Source: Craterostigma plantagineum
Taxonomy: Eukaryota > Streptophyta > Magnoliopsida > Lamiales > Linderniaceae
Direction: 5' to 3'
NCBI GenBank assembly: GCA_027422505.1
Contig: JAPQWV010000012.1
Location: 21,488,001 to 21,552,000 of the forward strand
DNA length: 64,000 bases
Part shown: positions 1-10,555 of the stretch, piece after piece
Numbering within the stretch: position 1 is the stretch's first letter
How the letters are laid out: each line of letters opens with the position of its first letter
Notes under the pieces: model-generated
What the model was told of the DNA's origin: nothing
The model's input: only the letters and a program-made list of their open reading frames with translations
Database searches by the model: none
Program-made: the position numbers and the translations under genes

Positions 1-374
1 CTCAGACGATATTCTTTCCTTATATAACTCAATCATGCGTGCAGTCCACATACCACTTATCAGAACATATATTCCATATATATATCGCGCAGTGATATTC
101 CATCCAAACGAGAACGTTCAAACCAGGTGATCACGTCAATATTCCACTTAAGCATAAAATCACTCAAATTCGATTTCTTAACATTTAAAACATATTCAAG
201 CGCTTAATCGAATATTCTCACATACTTAAACATCACATAACATGCATATCGAGTTTTCTAATTTGTACCCCCCAATTTACATAATTACTTGGAATAATCA
301 AAACTCTCATAACTGTTTGGACCAAAAAGGTCTACACCTTGAATTCTCCCACAGCTATTTCACATCCAATTATT
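1..374. other. AT-rich non-coding stretch at window edge
   Basis: No open frame with recognisable similarity is present. The text is rich in short CACATAA/ATATTCC words, similar in style to plant LTR sequence, but no LTR end, target duplication or Helitron 3' hairpin (CTRR) could be identified. The Helitron helicase frame to the right stops before reaching this part, so a truncation or later insertion edge probably lies near 375-430. Confidence 0.4.
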
Positions 375-1492
375 TTATGTCCCAGTTGCTTGCACAAACC
401 TTCCATTACACAAACCTTCCACAGGATTGATATTCCGTAAAAGCATGACTTGGCAATTCTTTCTCAGAATCAATCGGTGTGGGGGCAATCCACCGATATT
501 AGTTGAGTTCAAGAAGTCTTGGTAGTCAGCCTGTTGTTGAGGATCATTTGTCTTGTCAAAGCTACTATACTCAACCGCTTCGCCAGGAAATCTTTCAATG
601 AGCATCATATTGATCTCATTTACAACATCATTCTTTGGAGTTAATATTGCATGGTTAATGAACTGCTCCGGATGCGACGCAAAATCTTCTTGGCAAGGGA
701 AAACAAAGTTAATCAAGTCGATAATTTGATCATCTCGAACGGGCAAACACATTGCTGCAGGAATCTCAACATAGTCATCATGCATTAGAGGATAAGTTCC
801 ATTACCAATCTTGAGCAAGAAGTTCATGAAATGTGGATCTTCCTTCGCTCGCACATTTGCGTTAACTGAAGTCGCTTAATCGAACTCCACAGTTTTGAAG
901 TAACAAAGCTAGCATCAACATCTTCCCGAGAGCCTCCAACAACAATTGGAAGCATTTGACGGAAGTCACCTCCAAAAAGAACAACCTTGCCACCAAAAAC
1001 ACCGTTGTTGTCACTAATATCCTGAAGCATAAGATCGAAAGCCTCAATTGTTTTCCTATTAGCCATAGATGCTTCATCCCATATGATTATTTTGGCTATC
1101 TTTATCAACTTTGATAAACTCGTCTGTTTACTCACCCTCGAATCATAATTTTCGTCTATTTGAAGTGGAAGCTTGAATCTAGAGTGAGTTGTTCTTCCCC
1201 CAGGCAGTAAAGAGGCAGCAGCGCCAGATGTAGCCACAACTATTGCTATGTCACCAGACGATCGAACCTGTGCTAGCAATGCTTTGTATAAGAATGTTTT
1301 GCCAATACCACCAGGGCCATCGACAAAGTAAGCTCCACCTTTGTTGTTCGCAATAGCATCAGTCAAGAGATCATAGATAAGGTTTTGTTCTTCGTTCAAC
1401 TTTTCAATAGAAAGAATATCTTCCTCGGCAACCACTATATCATACTCATGAGCACAATCTCTAACGAACTTCTCATTTTCAGATAATCTCAT
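375..1492 (-). pseudogene. Helitron PIF1-like DNA helicase domain (degraded)
   Basis: The helicase half of the Helitron RepHel protein, which in the family unwinds DNA during rolling-circle transposition. Two overlapping minus frames (824-1492 and 375-854) give the Walker A motif GPGGIGKT, then ATSGAAASLL, the Walker B-type IIIWDEASM, and GGDFRQMLPIV. After a frameshift near 830-850 come the LTPKNDVVNEIN and LRNINPVEGLCNG motifs. The C-terminal block that normally follows (the VALSRV-type motif) is missing, because the frame ends at 375 in unrelated sequence. It abuts the Rep/linker frame at 1489-2565 with a 4-bp overlap, again a frameshift. Non-functional as it stands. Confidence 0.85.
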
Positions 1493-2565
1493 CGTACTAT
1501 TGCAAAGACCAAAATCATCAATCGATTTCCCATTGATTGTAAGATGTAATCTATTGACTTTAACGTCATATTTATCGCATCCGTAGCCGTTGTTGAAGCA
1601 GCACGCTGAAAATCCTCCGAGAGAGAATGGACATATTTATCCCATAAATGTTTACGATTGGCCGGCACACAATATACCAGAATTGTCGCAAACAATGTCC
1701 TCAAACTACTCGGCATTTGACAACAAACAGCTTCGTTTAGACATTCTTCAATGAAGTCATCCGAATCAAGAACGCCCAATTCAAAAGCTGCAGAATGAAA
1801 GGAGTCATAAACATGACCTCGAATGGTACGTAAAAATTCAAAAGATGTCGGGCATCTTATGCAGTTCAACAAAATCTTTAGAAAGAATCTTTCATGCTCA
1901 GTTGGTTGAACGGTGACTAACCGACCTATAACATTCCTCTTTTTTCGACGAGACCAGCTTTTAGTAGCTCCTTTCCAAACATAAAACTCAGGGAATTCCT
2001 TGTACAATAAATTCAAGTTCTTGGCCTCTGGATCAGTAGCATTTAATCTGAAAAATTCCGTTAACATCGTCCGCTCTAACATTGGATTTTGAAGAATATC
2101 TGATATCGACCTCTCACGACCGAACCTGATGTAATGTTCATTAGGTAAATGAACCTGTAGAACGACAACAGGATGATAAATTTCACTCATATTAAAACCA
2201 TATAATCTCCAATACGCCTCAGGAGCAGAAATCCAACGACCGGTTTGAAACTGATGGATTTCATCACGGTTGTCCGTCTGTCCCACAATTGTGTAGGCAA
2301 TCCTATCATGGCCCTTATAGACATATTTATATAAATATTTGACCAACTTAATATCTGAACACACTTCGACATTAACATGACAATTGTACCTCGCAAGAAT
2401 GAAAGGGTTATAAGGAACAACCCATCTGTTGTCAAGAACATGTCTTCGAACAAGAACTGATTCCCCGCTATCCCTTCTCCTGTATGTAGGATAAGAATTC
2501 GAACCATGAACCGTTCTATCACAGAAGGTTTTTGGATAACGGTTTTTGCACTTTTCATCACGCAT
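1489..2565 (-). pseudogene. Helitron Rep C-terminal part and linker (degraded)
   Basis: Minus-strand frame of 358 codons. Near its start it carries RRHVLDNRWVVPYNPFILARYNCHVNVE, given here as RRHVLDNRWVVPYNP followed by FILARYNCHVNVE, a hallmark of plant Helitron replicases. Next comes KLVKYLYKYVYKGHDR, which contains the paired tyrosines of the Rep active site (about 2305-2350). The rest is the conserved linker between Rep and helicase (LNEYHIRFGRE-like block, TEFFRLN, YKEFPEFYVW, RRKKRNVIGRL). In the family these tyrosines nick and rejoin DNA. The upstream part lies in another frame (2578-2778), so the protein is interrupted by a stop or shift near 2570. Confidence 0.85.
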
Positions 2566-2577
2566 GCAAACATTTGA

Positions 2578-3821
2578 CTAATTGAGATCACCGCATGGAC
2601 CATGCATCATATGATTAACGACATACGAACGAAGGAACGGATGTTGTTGTCGAGAAGGAATTTCAGCACAAATAACACGATCATAATCGTGAGCAGAACA
2701 TATCTTGTGGCCTTCTTTAAGAATTAACAACCAATGTATGTACGGCAAGCCACGCTTTTGATATTCAATAGCATACACATAATCTGCGACCTCGCCGAAT
2801 AATTTTTTCCGGATTATATCATTTTTTTAGCTCCTCCACTTTTGCTCTGAAAATCCGAGCAGTCAAATCTGGTCTGTCATGCGGCTCTTCAAAATCCTTC
2901 AATCGTGACGTAATTTCATGCCACGAAGGATTGCATGTCATCGTTAAAAAAAGATCGGGTTTTCCAAATCTTTGAACCAATGCCATTGCATTCACATATC
3001 TCTGTTTCATGTCACGCGGACCACCGATAAAAGAAGCAGGTAAAATAACTCTTCTCCCAACCTTCGAAGGGTCATCCTCACCATCCCGTGCAAGCTATCC
3101 ACAAGTCCTTGAAATGATTCAATCCTTAAATCTTGTTGCCATTGCTCACTTCGATAGTAATCAAGGCGTGAACATTCTAGTTTGACATACATATCTATTG
3201 CATATTTTTGGCCCAAGCGTCCAGAGTTTACCAAACACGATCTATCTCCGTCACGAATCAATAATACTCTCTTATCGAAACACACGTCCTGCGCCTTTTG
3301 TTGGTCTCATGCACTGATAAGAAAAGGAAAACAATAAATTTTCCATAGCAAACGAAAATTGAAAAATAAGAAAACAATAACTCATGATAAAAAAGAGAAT
3401 AGCATGCCATGTTGTCAAGAATAAAAATATTACCTGCTTCTTCATGTAAAAGAAGATCTTCAACGGACTCGTTGCTCGCGGGATCCAACAATAAGTTTGC
3501 ATCAACACTTCGGCTCCAATCACTTTGCCCCCTAGAGTTCGTTTGGATTTTAGCAATGCCGGCATGCCAACCAGGTTCCCAACGTGGAAACAAAAACGGG
3601 TATTGAAGTGGATCATAACAACCAAAATAATATTGTACTTTGTGAGTGCGTCCTCCGGAAACAAAAATCCTAATATCACGAGACAATTGCTCGGCACCGC
3701 TGGATTCTGACCAAATTGCTCCAACTTGTGCGACAGTTGCAACATTGAAAACTCTTTGATCTAACCTTGGTTCGGATCGCAATACAATACAACATTCTTC
3801 AATTTCCAAAGCTTCCCTCAA
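2578..3821 (-). pseudogene. Helitron Rep (HUH endonuclease) N-terminal part, broken into several frames
   Basis: Three successive frames (3258-3821, 2819-3285, 2578-2778) together give the Helitron_like_N domain. Visible are QYPFLFPRWEPGWH, the VQRFGKPDLFLTMTCNPSWHEI block (positions about 2900-2990; the first part is FGKPDLFLTMTCNP) and the metal-binding HUH region GLPYIHWLLIL at about 2725-2755. The first histidine of the HUH pair is replaced by tyrosine (codon 2740-2742), which should abolish metal binding. At least three frame breaks separate the pieces. The gene is clearly a relic. Confidence 0.85.
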
Positions 3822-4362
3822 GCCTCGGAAAAATAAAGAATATGGATTTCCTTTAAGGATTTCAATGAGCGGAGAAAGAATATGAGGTTTTAATTTGGCG
3901 AACGCCTAGTGCGCTGTGAGACTTCGTCTTCAGACTCATGGAAGTACAAAGTTAAGTTGGAATGCAAATCTTCACCGGGGTTTAGATCATTTAGATAGTG
4001 ATAAACAACCCCTTGTACCGCAATAATAAATTCCCTTATTCGCCCATGAAGAGTTTGGATCTGCTTTTATCCCAATGGAAGTGAACGCAAGATTATTGTT
4101 GTATGTCCTTGAACACTTTCTGAAGTCGATAGAATCTTGTGACTTCCCCCCAAAAAAAATCAAGCAACTTAGGGGGGCATGTCATGGCTAACCAATGAAA
4201 TATGACCATTTCCACAGTAGAGGGATGGTGATTCCCACTTAATGCGATGAGCGGAACAATAAGAACATGGGAATGCCAAAGGCAACATCCACTCATCCAT
4301 CAACAAATTATCAAGTCTGAAAAATTGATCATTAGCTCGACTACGTCGAATTCGACGGTTTA
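3822..4362 (-). pseudogene. Helitron replicase N-terminal Cys-rich region (degraded, cut by Gypsy insertion)
   Basis: Reading minus in changing frames gives FPCSYCSAHRIKWESPSLY, CGNGHISL, PPKLLDFF, then NNNLAFTSIGIKAD and a YHYLNDLNPGED block. This is the order seen at the start of plant Helitron replicases (Cys-rich motif, then a variable domain). Frame changes occur near 4170, 4090 and 4000. The upstream coding part is cut off at 4362 by the Athila-like insertion. Confidence 0.7.
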
Positions 4363-5832
4363 TGATCGACACGTGGTGTGTGAATGAAAAGTGCGACAAG
4401 TAATAAATAAAACGGATACCTAATTACTATCACCGACGTGCGATAGGCAGTGGACCTATCGTGTGTAGTGCAGTAAAATGAGTAAACGAGTATCGAACAC
4501 AAGGAATAAATTAAGTACTAGTAGTGACCTATCGACTCGATATTTAGCCTAAATAAAATAAGCAGGTGGTTTTACGAATTATCTTAACAGATTACTCCTA
4601 AATCAACTAGAGATTCAAAGAACACGCTAAAAACTGGTAAGAAGCTTTCAGATGATAAAGGTGTGCTCGGGATTCGAATCCCGCTAGGTGTGATCGCCTA
4701 AGACAATGAAATATCGTGCCTACGTGATTCTTGACTAGATCGCAATATTTTCCTACCCGCTTACAAATTTGTTGTCGCCCTAAACGCTCGCGGGGATCTA
4801 AGATTTGTCAATTACTAAAGGCGAGGAGCGGGTATTTGCTTTCGCCCTATACTCGAATCCTATCTTCTGCGAACGGCCTAAACGTTGTTTAGCTGTCGCC
4901 CTAAACGTTTTTCCACACGATCACTTTAACACATAGACATATTAAAGTGACGAAACACTTTCATAGATAGATAAATAGTCAGAGAAACGAGTCACGATAA
5001 ACATATGTCTTAATAACGAAATAACCTAGCGTTCATCTAATCCCAAACACATAGGGGATTTAGCTACTCATAATAGACGGGAGAACAACGAAAGAAATAA
5101 GAAACGAAGAAGAAAAACTCATGATCTTGAATACTGATGATCTGGGGTGGTAGCGCAGATGATTCTTCGTCCTTCATTTAATTGGGCGTGATTGCGTCGT
5201 TGATCCGTCTCTTGCGCTCCGAGACGCAATTCTGTGTTCTTCAGGGCTCTTTTTCGTCTCTTGAAGGATTAGGGTTGATATCTGGTAAGTTGCCCTTTTC
5301 TGGATCGAATTTGGGCTTTTTATACTGATTCCCGCAACGGTCACGGCCTGGGACATGGGCCGTCACGGCCGTGACCATCTTCTCTTCGCGTCTCGTCACT
5401 TTCTGCCAAGTGTCACGGCCACGTGCACAGGGTGTCACGACCGTGACCATCTTCGATCGAATTCTCTGTCTTTTGTCATGGCTTGGAGCAATAGGCGTCA
5501 CGGCCGTGAGCTTGGGCAGTGCGTTTGGTACAGCTTCTGTCTGGCGTCACGGCCAAGCGCACGAGGCGTCATGGCCGTGACATGTTCATCTTTCGCTCTC
5601 TGGTGGTTGTCACGGCCACGTGCTCAAGGTGTCACGGCCGTGACATATTGCAGTCTTCGCCTTCTTTGCTCCGTTTTGCCTCGTTTTCGCTCCTTTTCGC
5701 CCGAAACTCGTCCTAAGCCCCTTCAATAACAAAATAAGTGTAAATATATCGAATAAATGCATAAATTGATTGCTAAAGCTCTGTTATACCCCAAATAAAT
5801 ACTACGATAAATGTATTAAAATGCGTTTATCA
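4363..5832 (-). repeat. 3' LTR of the Athila-like element
   Basis: 1470 bp, matching 14582-16043 over its whole length with scattered substitutions and small indels. The right half (about 5335-5660, U3 in element sense) holds an array of GTCACGGCCGTGAC-type palindromes alternating with GGCCACGTG boxes. The left part has three TCGCCCTAAACG words and a 16-bp palindrome at 4668-4683. Short frames inside it are not genes. Confidence 0.93.
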
Positions 5833-5843
5833 AATCTCCCCAC
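5833..5843 (-). other. Polypurine tract of the Athila-like element
   Basis: Directly inside the 3' LTR, in element sense GTGGGGAGATT followed by the LTR start TGATAAACG. This is the expected plus-strand priming site. A second PPT-like purine run with the same CTTAAGTGTGGGGAG core lies internally near 7222-7245. Confidence 0.7.
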
Positions 5844-7537
5844 ACTTAAGCATTTGCTTGTCCTCAAGTAAATTAGAAATCAGATAAGGCATCAAATCAG
5901 GATAACGGCACGATTGTTCGCAATTTATCATCAAAGCTAGAAAGCACAAAAGGAATCAAGCAAACAATCACGGACATTACACTAATGACTTGCACTTGTC
6001 GACCTAAACTTCATTCGCACTGCTAATCGAGACTCATACCTCACAAGAATTCGCTCAAGTCGCTCAGTGTATAGGCTAAATTTATAGTGAATCGCTCAAA
6101 TTCGTGCACTAGTCCAACCCCTACCATAAACTTACAAGCTAATCGCATCTCTACTACTTAAAGTGACAAGCATAAATCTGAGGGTCTTTTCGGGGAAACG
6201 GGACGAGTAATCATGAAGTGACAAGCATGTGTAATGAACACGTACTCTTAGATCTAGGACACGTAAGCAAAAAATATTAACGAACATAGCATGATCAAAC
6301 TGAAAATCACATGCTCCAACATAAAACTCAACGTTCTCGCTCTGACATCCTAGACTTTTCTGCCCGACCCTCTCGACTCAGTTCCCTTTCATTTTCTGCC
6401 ATTTCACCTTAGTTACGCTCTACTTTTGTGCACTGCCGTTATTCCCTAAAAACATCAAGGTTCGGCTTTTGTCGCAAAGAATACATCGTCACAGCGAATG
6501 TCGTGTACCTAGGGATACTTATTACCAAAACCTATATCTTGCCAAAGGGTTATGGGCAGGCTTATGAAAGGGATCGGGTCATTTTAGAAAACGGTCAAGT
6601 CGGGGACGAGTCATTTCACGAATAGCAGAGAAGAGCATCAAATCATACACTGAAACAGTAATTCTCAAATTCGACTTCTGCTCTATTCTAATCAACTCAG
6701 GTTCATATAATCTCTGGAGGCTTATTCGGGTCAGGGGCATTTCATAACATACGAGGTAAGCAACGAATAGGCTCAGGCTCAAAGTGGCTAACTAATGGGG
6801 TTAGTCATGGTGGGGAAATCTGGCCCTGGACTTAATTCATAATGCCCTCATCATGTTCACACTAACGCACCCAAACAGTTTCAACACGTATCAGACAGGC
6901 AAGTTCTTAGAGAGATATAGATTAGGCACATCACACAACCAAGAAAGTGAGCATCAGCTCGTCAGGCTCAAACTCTCACAACGAAACAGGGTTATGTGTA
7001 CGAGTCTCTCAAAATAGTGCTATATCAATTCAGGCAAACACGATTCAATCAGTCATGCATATCCTAATTGCTCGCAAAATTTCATAAAGTGCAGACCAAC
7101 TCGAGATTAACGCAAACAATCATGCCCGATTTAGTAATTCATGCATTTCCAACGAAATTTATAGCTCACGGACACGTCATAAAAATTTAAAAATTTTCAC
7201 GTAAGTTCTCAAACTAGATTCTCCTCCCCACACTTAAGTCTGACGTTTTCCTCAACGTAAAAATGATAAAAGGGAAGGAAAAAGAGTTTAAAAAGAACGG
7301 GACTCCCCTGACTAGAAAATGACGTGGTCGTGAAGTAGTCGTGACATAGCGCGTGAAGGTCGTGTTGTAACCCGTTATGCGTGTCCTGGCGCTAGCTAAA
7401 GAGAGAAATAGACATAAAAAGAGAGTAGTCATAGATTAACTATAAACATAGTTATAAGCATCAAAGGGCGAAACAAAGTAAAAACACACGCGACTACTCA
7501 ACCAAACGAAATGTCTTAAAAAGAAAAGAAGAAATCC
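5844..7537. other. Non-coding internal 3' region of the Athila-like element
   Basis: No coding similarity in either strand. Long untranslated stretches between the last ORF and the 3' LTR are usual in Athila/Tat elements. The only marked feature is the internal PPT-like purine run at about 7222-7245. Confidence 0.6.
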
Positions 7538-8342
7538 CTAAGGTGGTGGCGGCGGTGGCGACGGTTGCCTCGGGCGAAGGAGGGACATCGACTGCTGGGA
7601 GTACTTGAGCGCGGTGTCCATGGCTTGCAGGGCCTGGTTGTAGCGGTCTAGCTCTTCTTGGTACCGATGGTGGGCTTCCTCGTTCCGTCGCTCGTACTCT
7701 TCCTGTCGGCGCCGAGTCTCTTCGTTATATCGCCAGGCTTCTTCGTCCCGCTGCAGCGCGTCGGCGTTCATGCGCATCATGTCATGGCGCAGCGCTTCGA
7801 AGTCCGCTGTCGACGCGTAGTGGGCGATGCCGGATGACTCGCCAGGGTGGTAGTCGGAGGAATAGGAAGGCCCTGCAGTCGTCGTGTCTGTCTCCACAGG
7901 GTAAGGGCCCTCGAGGTAAAGCTGGTCGGCGGGGACGGCTACGTGGTCCGTCTGGCCACGATACATCTCGTGCCATATGTACACCTTGTCGGGCGAGTCC
8001 AGGTTGGCGCCTTCACCAGCATTTTCATTTTTGACGAGCATCTCCTCGTTCAGGGGGTTGCGCCCGCCGACTACCTCCATCTCGGGTGCATTCTGTGGCC
8101 ACAGTCGAATTCCCCAGATGACCATAGTGATGAGTGCTCCTACGGAGATCTTGCCATGGCTTCTTGCTTCCGCCTGAGCACTGAAGGCGTGGTTCACCGC
8201 CATTCCCAAATGGACCTGTTCGCCTCGCTGCAGCTTAGTTAGGTAAAAGAGGTCACGGAGGGTGATCGGTCCGTGCGAGTCACCCCTCGGCGTCAGCGAG
8301 GTCGTGAGGAGGCGGTGGATGTAGTAATTTGCATATGCAATA
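7538..8342 (-). pseudogene. 'Putative plant transposon protein'-type ORF of the Athila-like element, N-terminally truncated
   Basis: An open minus frame of about 267 codons; the first ATG is at 8209, but recognisable protein starts upstream, near 8340. The upstream part reads YYIHRLLTTSLTPRGD, ITLRDLFYLTKLQRGEQVHL, then AQAEARSHGKISVGALIT. This resembles the plant-specific domain often annotated as 'putative plant transposon protein'. The C-terminal third is a charged Glu/Arg-rich coiled coil with repeated RRQEEYERRNEEA-like turns, ending in a poly-proline tail. Only a stop and unrelated sequence lie upstream, so the normal N-terminus is missing. Function unknown. Its place between pol and the 3' LTR is where env-like or accessory ORFs sit in this lineage. 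Confidence 0.55.
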
Positions 8343-9094
8343 ACTCATGAAAAACTCAAAGTGGCATTTGATCGAACAGATAACGTGCAGGTGAAGGTAT
8401 GCATAGCAAGTCCAAAATTATAGCAACCAACGTACCCAAAAATTCATAAGATAGTTTCAAAATCAAGCAAGCAAAAGTGCTCACAAAAGTCATAATAGAA
8501 CTCAAAACGAACCCACATAATCAGAGTAACAAATTCCGATAATACTGTCCAAAAAGCCCCCAAATTTAGAGTTAGGGTTCGTCTTTCCCCCAATTTCGAA
8601 ATTAATAACCAAATAAGCAAATCAAGCATTCCCAAGGTGTTATTAGCATGTATATCGTCATAAAAGAGCAAGAATAACACCAAATTAAACCCAATTTCGA
8701 AAATCCCCAATTTTTGAAATTAGGGTTCATCCAAATTTCGAAAATTCGGGGGTGAATTCAACGAATTAAGCATACCCATAGTAACTACATCATGTAATAA
8801 ACGATCAAGAGCATATTCATATTCAAAAATTAACAATTTGGACGAGATCTCCCAAAGTTCGAAATTAATTAGGGTGAGGATGGATTCATACCTTGTGGAT
8901 TTAATTGGACTACAGAGGTGTTGGTTGTTTGTGGGTTCGCCGGAGGTGGGTCGCGCGGCGGTGGTGGGCGGTGGTGGGCGGCGTTTTAGGGTGGAGATGG
9001 TGAGGGAAAGCGAGGGGTCGCGAGAGAGAAAGGAAAGAGGGAGAAAAGAGGGAAAGAATAGGAAAAAGAAAGGCTTTTTGCCTTTAAATCCGCG
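8343..9094. other. Internal non-coding region of the Athila-like element
   Basis: AT-rich to about 8830 with repeated CCCAATTTCGAAATT words, then G-rich to 9070. A short plus frame around 8838-9110 has low-complexity Arg/Gly/Glu composition and is not convincing as a gene. Confidence 0.5.
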
Positions 9095-9510
9095 AACGTC
9101 ACGGCCGTGACATGCGAGTCACAAGGCCGTGACGCGAGGCAGTGATTGCCTCTGTCGGACGTCACGGCCGCGACGTCTACGTCATGGGCCGTGACCTAGT
9201 CGAAATTTTTTTCTTATTTATTTATTTTTTTTCGGCTGCGTCACGGTCGTGGTGGCTTAAGCCGTTGGCCGTGACATGAGGCAGAGAAGCCACTGTCTTT
9301 CGTCACGGCCATGACGGCTTAAGCCGTTGGCCGTGACAATGGGCAGAGGGCTCGATATGAGCTCGCTCTATGTCACAGCCGTGATGGCTTAAGTCGTTGG
9401 CCGTGACATGAGGCAGAAGCCACTGTCTTTCGTCACGGCCGTGACGGCTTAAGTCGTTGGCCGTGACAATGGACAGAGGGCTCGATATGAGCTCGCTCTA
9501 TGTCACGGCC
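9095..9510. repeat. Tandem array of TCACGGCC palindromes
   Basis: A higher-order tandem repeat of about 136 bp. Each unit holds two half-units of the form GTCACGGCCGTGACGGCTTAAG followed by CGTTGGCCGTGACA, separated by AGGCAGAAGCCACTGTCTTT and CTCGATATGAGCTCGCTCTA. Two nearly full units plus degenerate leading copies are visible. The motif is the one found in the U3 part of the LTRs. The array joins the partial LTR at 9511 directly inside a palindrome. Confidence 0.85.
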
Positions 9511-10545
9511 GTAAACGAGTATCGAGCAAAAGGAATAAATTAAGTACTAGTAGTGACCTATCGACTCAATATTTAGCCTAAATAAAACACGCAGATGATG
9601 TTACGAACTATCCTAACAGATTACTCCTAAATCAACTATAGATTCAAAGAACACACTTAAAACTGATAAGAAGCTTCAGAGAATAAAAATGTGCTCGGGA
9701 TTCGAATCCCGCTAGGTACTATCGTCTAAGACAATAAAATCGTTCCTACGTGATTCTGACTAGATCGCAGTAATTTTTCTACCCGCTCGCGAGTTTGCTG
9801 TCGCCCTAAACGCTCGCGGGGATCTAAAATTCAGTAATTACTAACGGCGAGGATCGAGAATTTGCTTTCGCTCTATACTCGAATCCTATCTTCTATGAAC
9901 GGCCTAAACATTATTTAGCTGTCGCCCTAAACGTTTTTCCACACGATCACTTTAACACATATACATATTAAAGCAACGAAACAGATTCGTAGAACGATAA
10001 ATAGTCAAAATACAGAGTCACGATAATCATATGTCTTAACTACGAAATATCCTAGCGTTCATCTAATCCCAAACACAAACGGGATTTAGCTACTCATGAT
10101 TGAAGGAAAAACAACGAAGGAATTAATAGATAAAGGCGAATTACTCATGATCTTGATGTACTGATGATCTGCGATGGAAGCGTGGACGGATCTTCGCTCT
10201 TCGTTCAATTCGGCATGAATTCTTCGTTGGTCCGTTTCTTGCGCTCCGGGATGGGGTTCCCTGTTCTTTTTGCTCTTTTTTCGTCTCTGTAGAAATTAGG
10301 TTTGATCTCTGGTAAGAGTTCCCCTCTTTTTGGGTCGAATTTGGGCTTTTATAATGATTTTCGCTACTGTCACGGCCTGAGACATGGCCCGTCACGGCCG
10401 TGACACTGTCGGGGCACAAAATGGAGCTCACTGCCGTGTGTCACGGCCACGTGCAGAGGTGTCACGGCCGTGACCATCTTCATTCCAACTCTCTGCCCAA
10501 CGTCACGGCCTAGTGCACTATGTGTCATGGCCGTGACCTTCACCA
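9511..10545 (-). repeat. Internal partial third LTR copy
   Basis: Matches the two terminal LTRs from their position 120 onward (GTAAACGAGTATCGA at 9511 equals 4482 of the left LTR). It includes the CGGGATTCGAATCCCG palindrome at 9696-9711 and the palindrome-bearing U3 array, and stops just after a GTCATGGCCGTGACC box near 10540. It lacks the first 119 bp (element 3' end) and about 190 bp of the U3 end. It is clearly more diverged from both terminal LTRs than they are from each other. It abuts pol sequence (APDW motif) near 10556. Confidence 0.85.
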
Positions 10546-10555
10546 GTTTTCACCG

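Larger units (their letters stand above)
375..4362 (-). mobile_element. Helitron remnant, coding part (left of the Gypsy insertion)
   Basis: This span reads on the minus strand as a plant Helitron RepHel gene. From right to left come an N-terminal Cys-rich segment, the rolling-circle Rep domain, a linker and a PIF1-type helicase. The gene is broken into at least seven frames by shifts and stops, so it is dead. Its upstream end is interrupted at 4362/4363 by an Athila-like retrotransposon. The flanking GTTTA is repeated at 16044-16048, so the remaining Helitron 5' part should resume at 16049. Neither the terminal TC nor the CTRR hairpin end was located, so the true element borders are unknown. 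Confidence 0.8.

Noticed and set aside
4668..4683. A tRNA gene, because of the T-arm-like palindrome
   Set aside because: No anticodon arm, D-arm or acceptor stem can be folded around it; it is only a palindrome within the LTR.
7834..8242. Plus-strand frames opposite the accessory ORF
   Set aside because: They mirror the minus-strand ORF, which has recognisable family text and a coiled coil.
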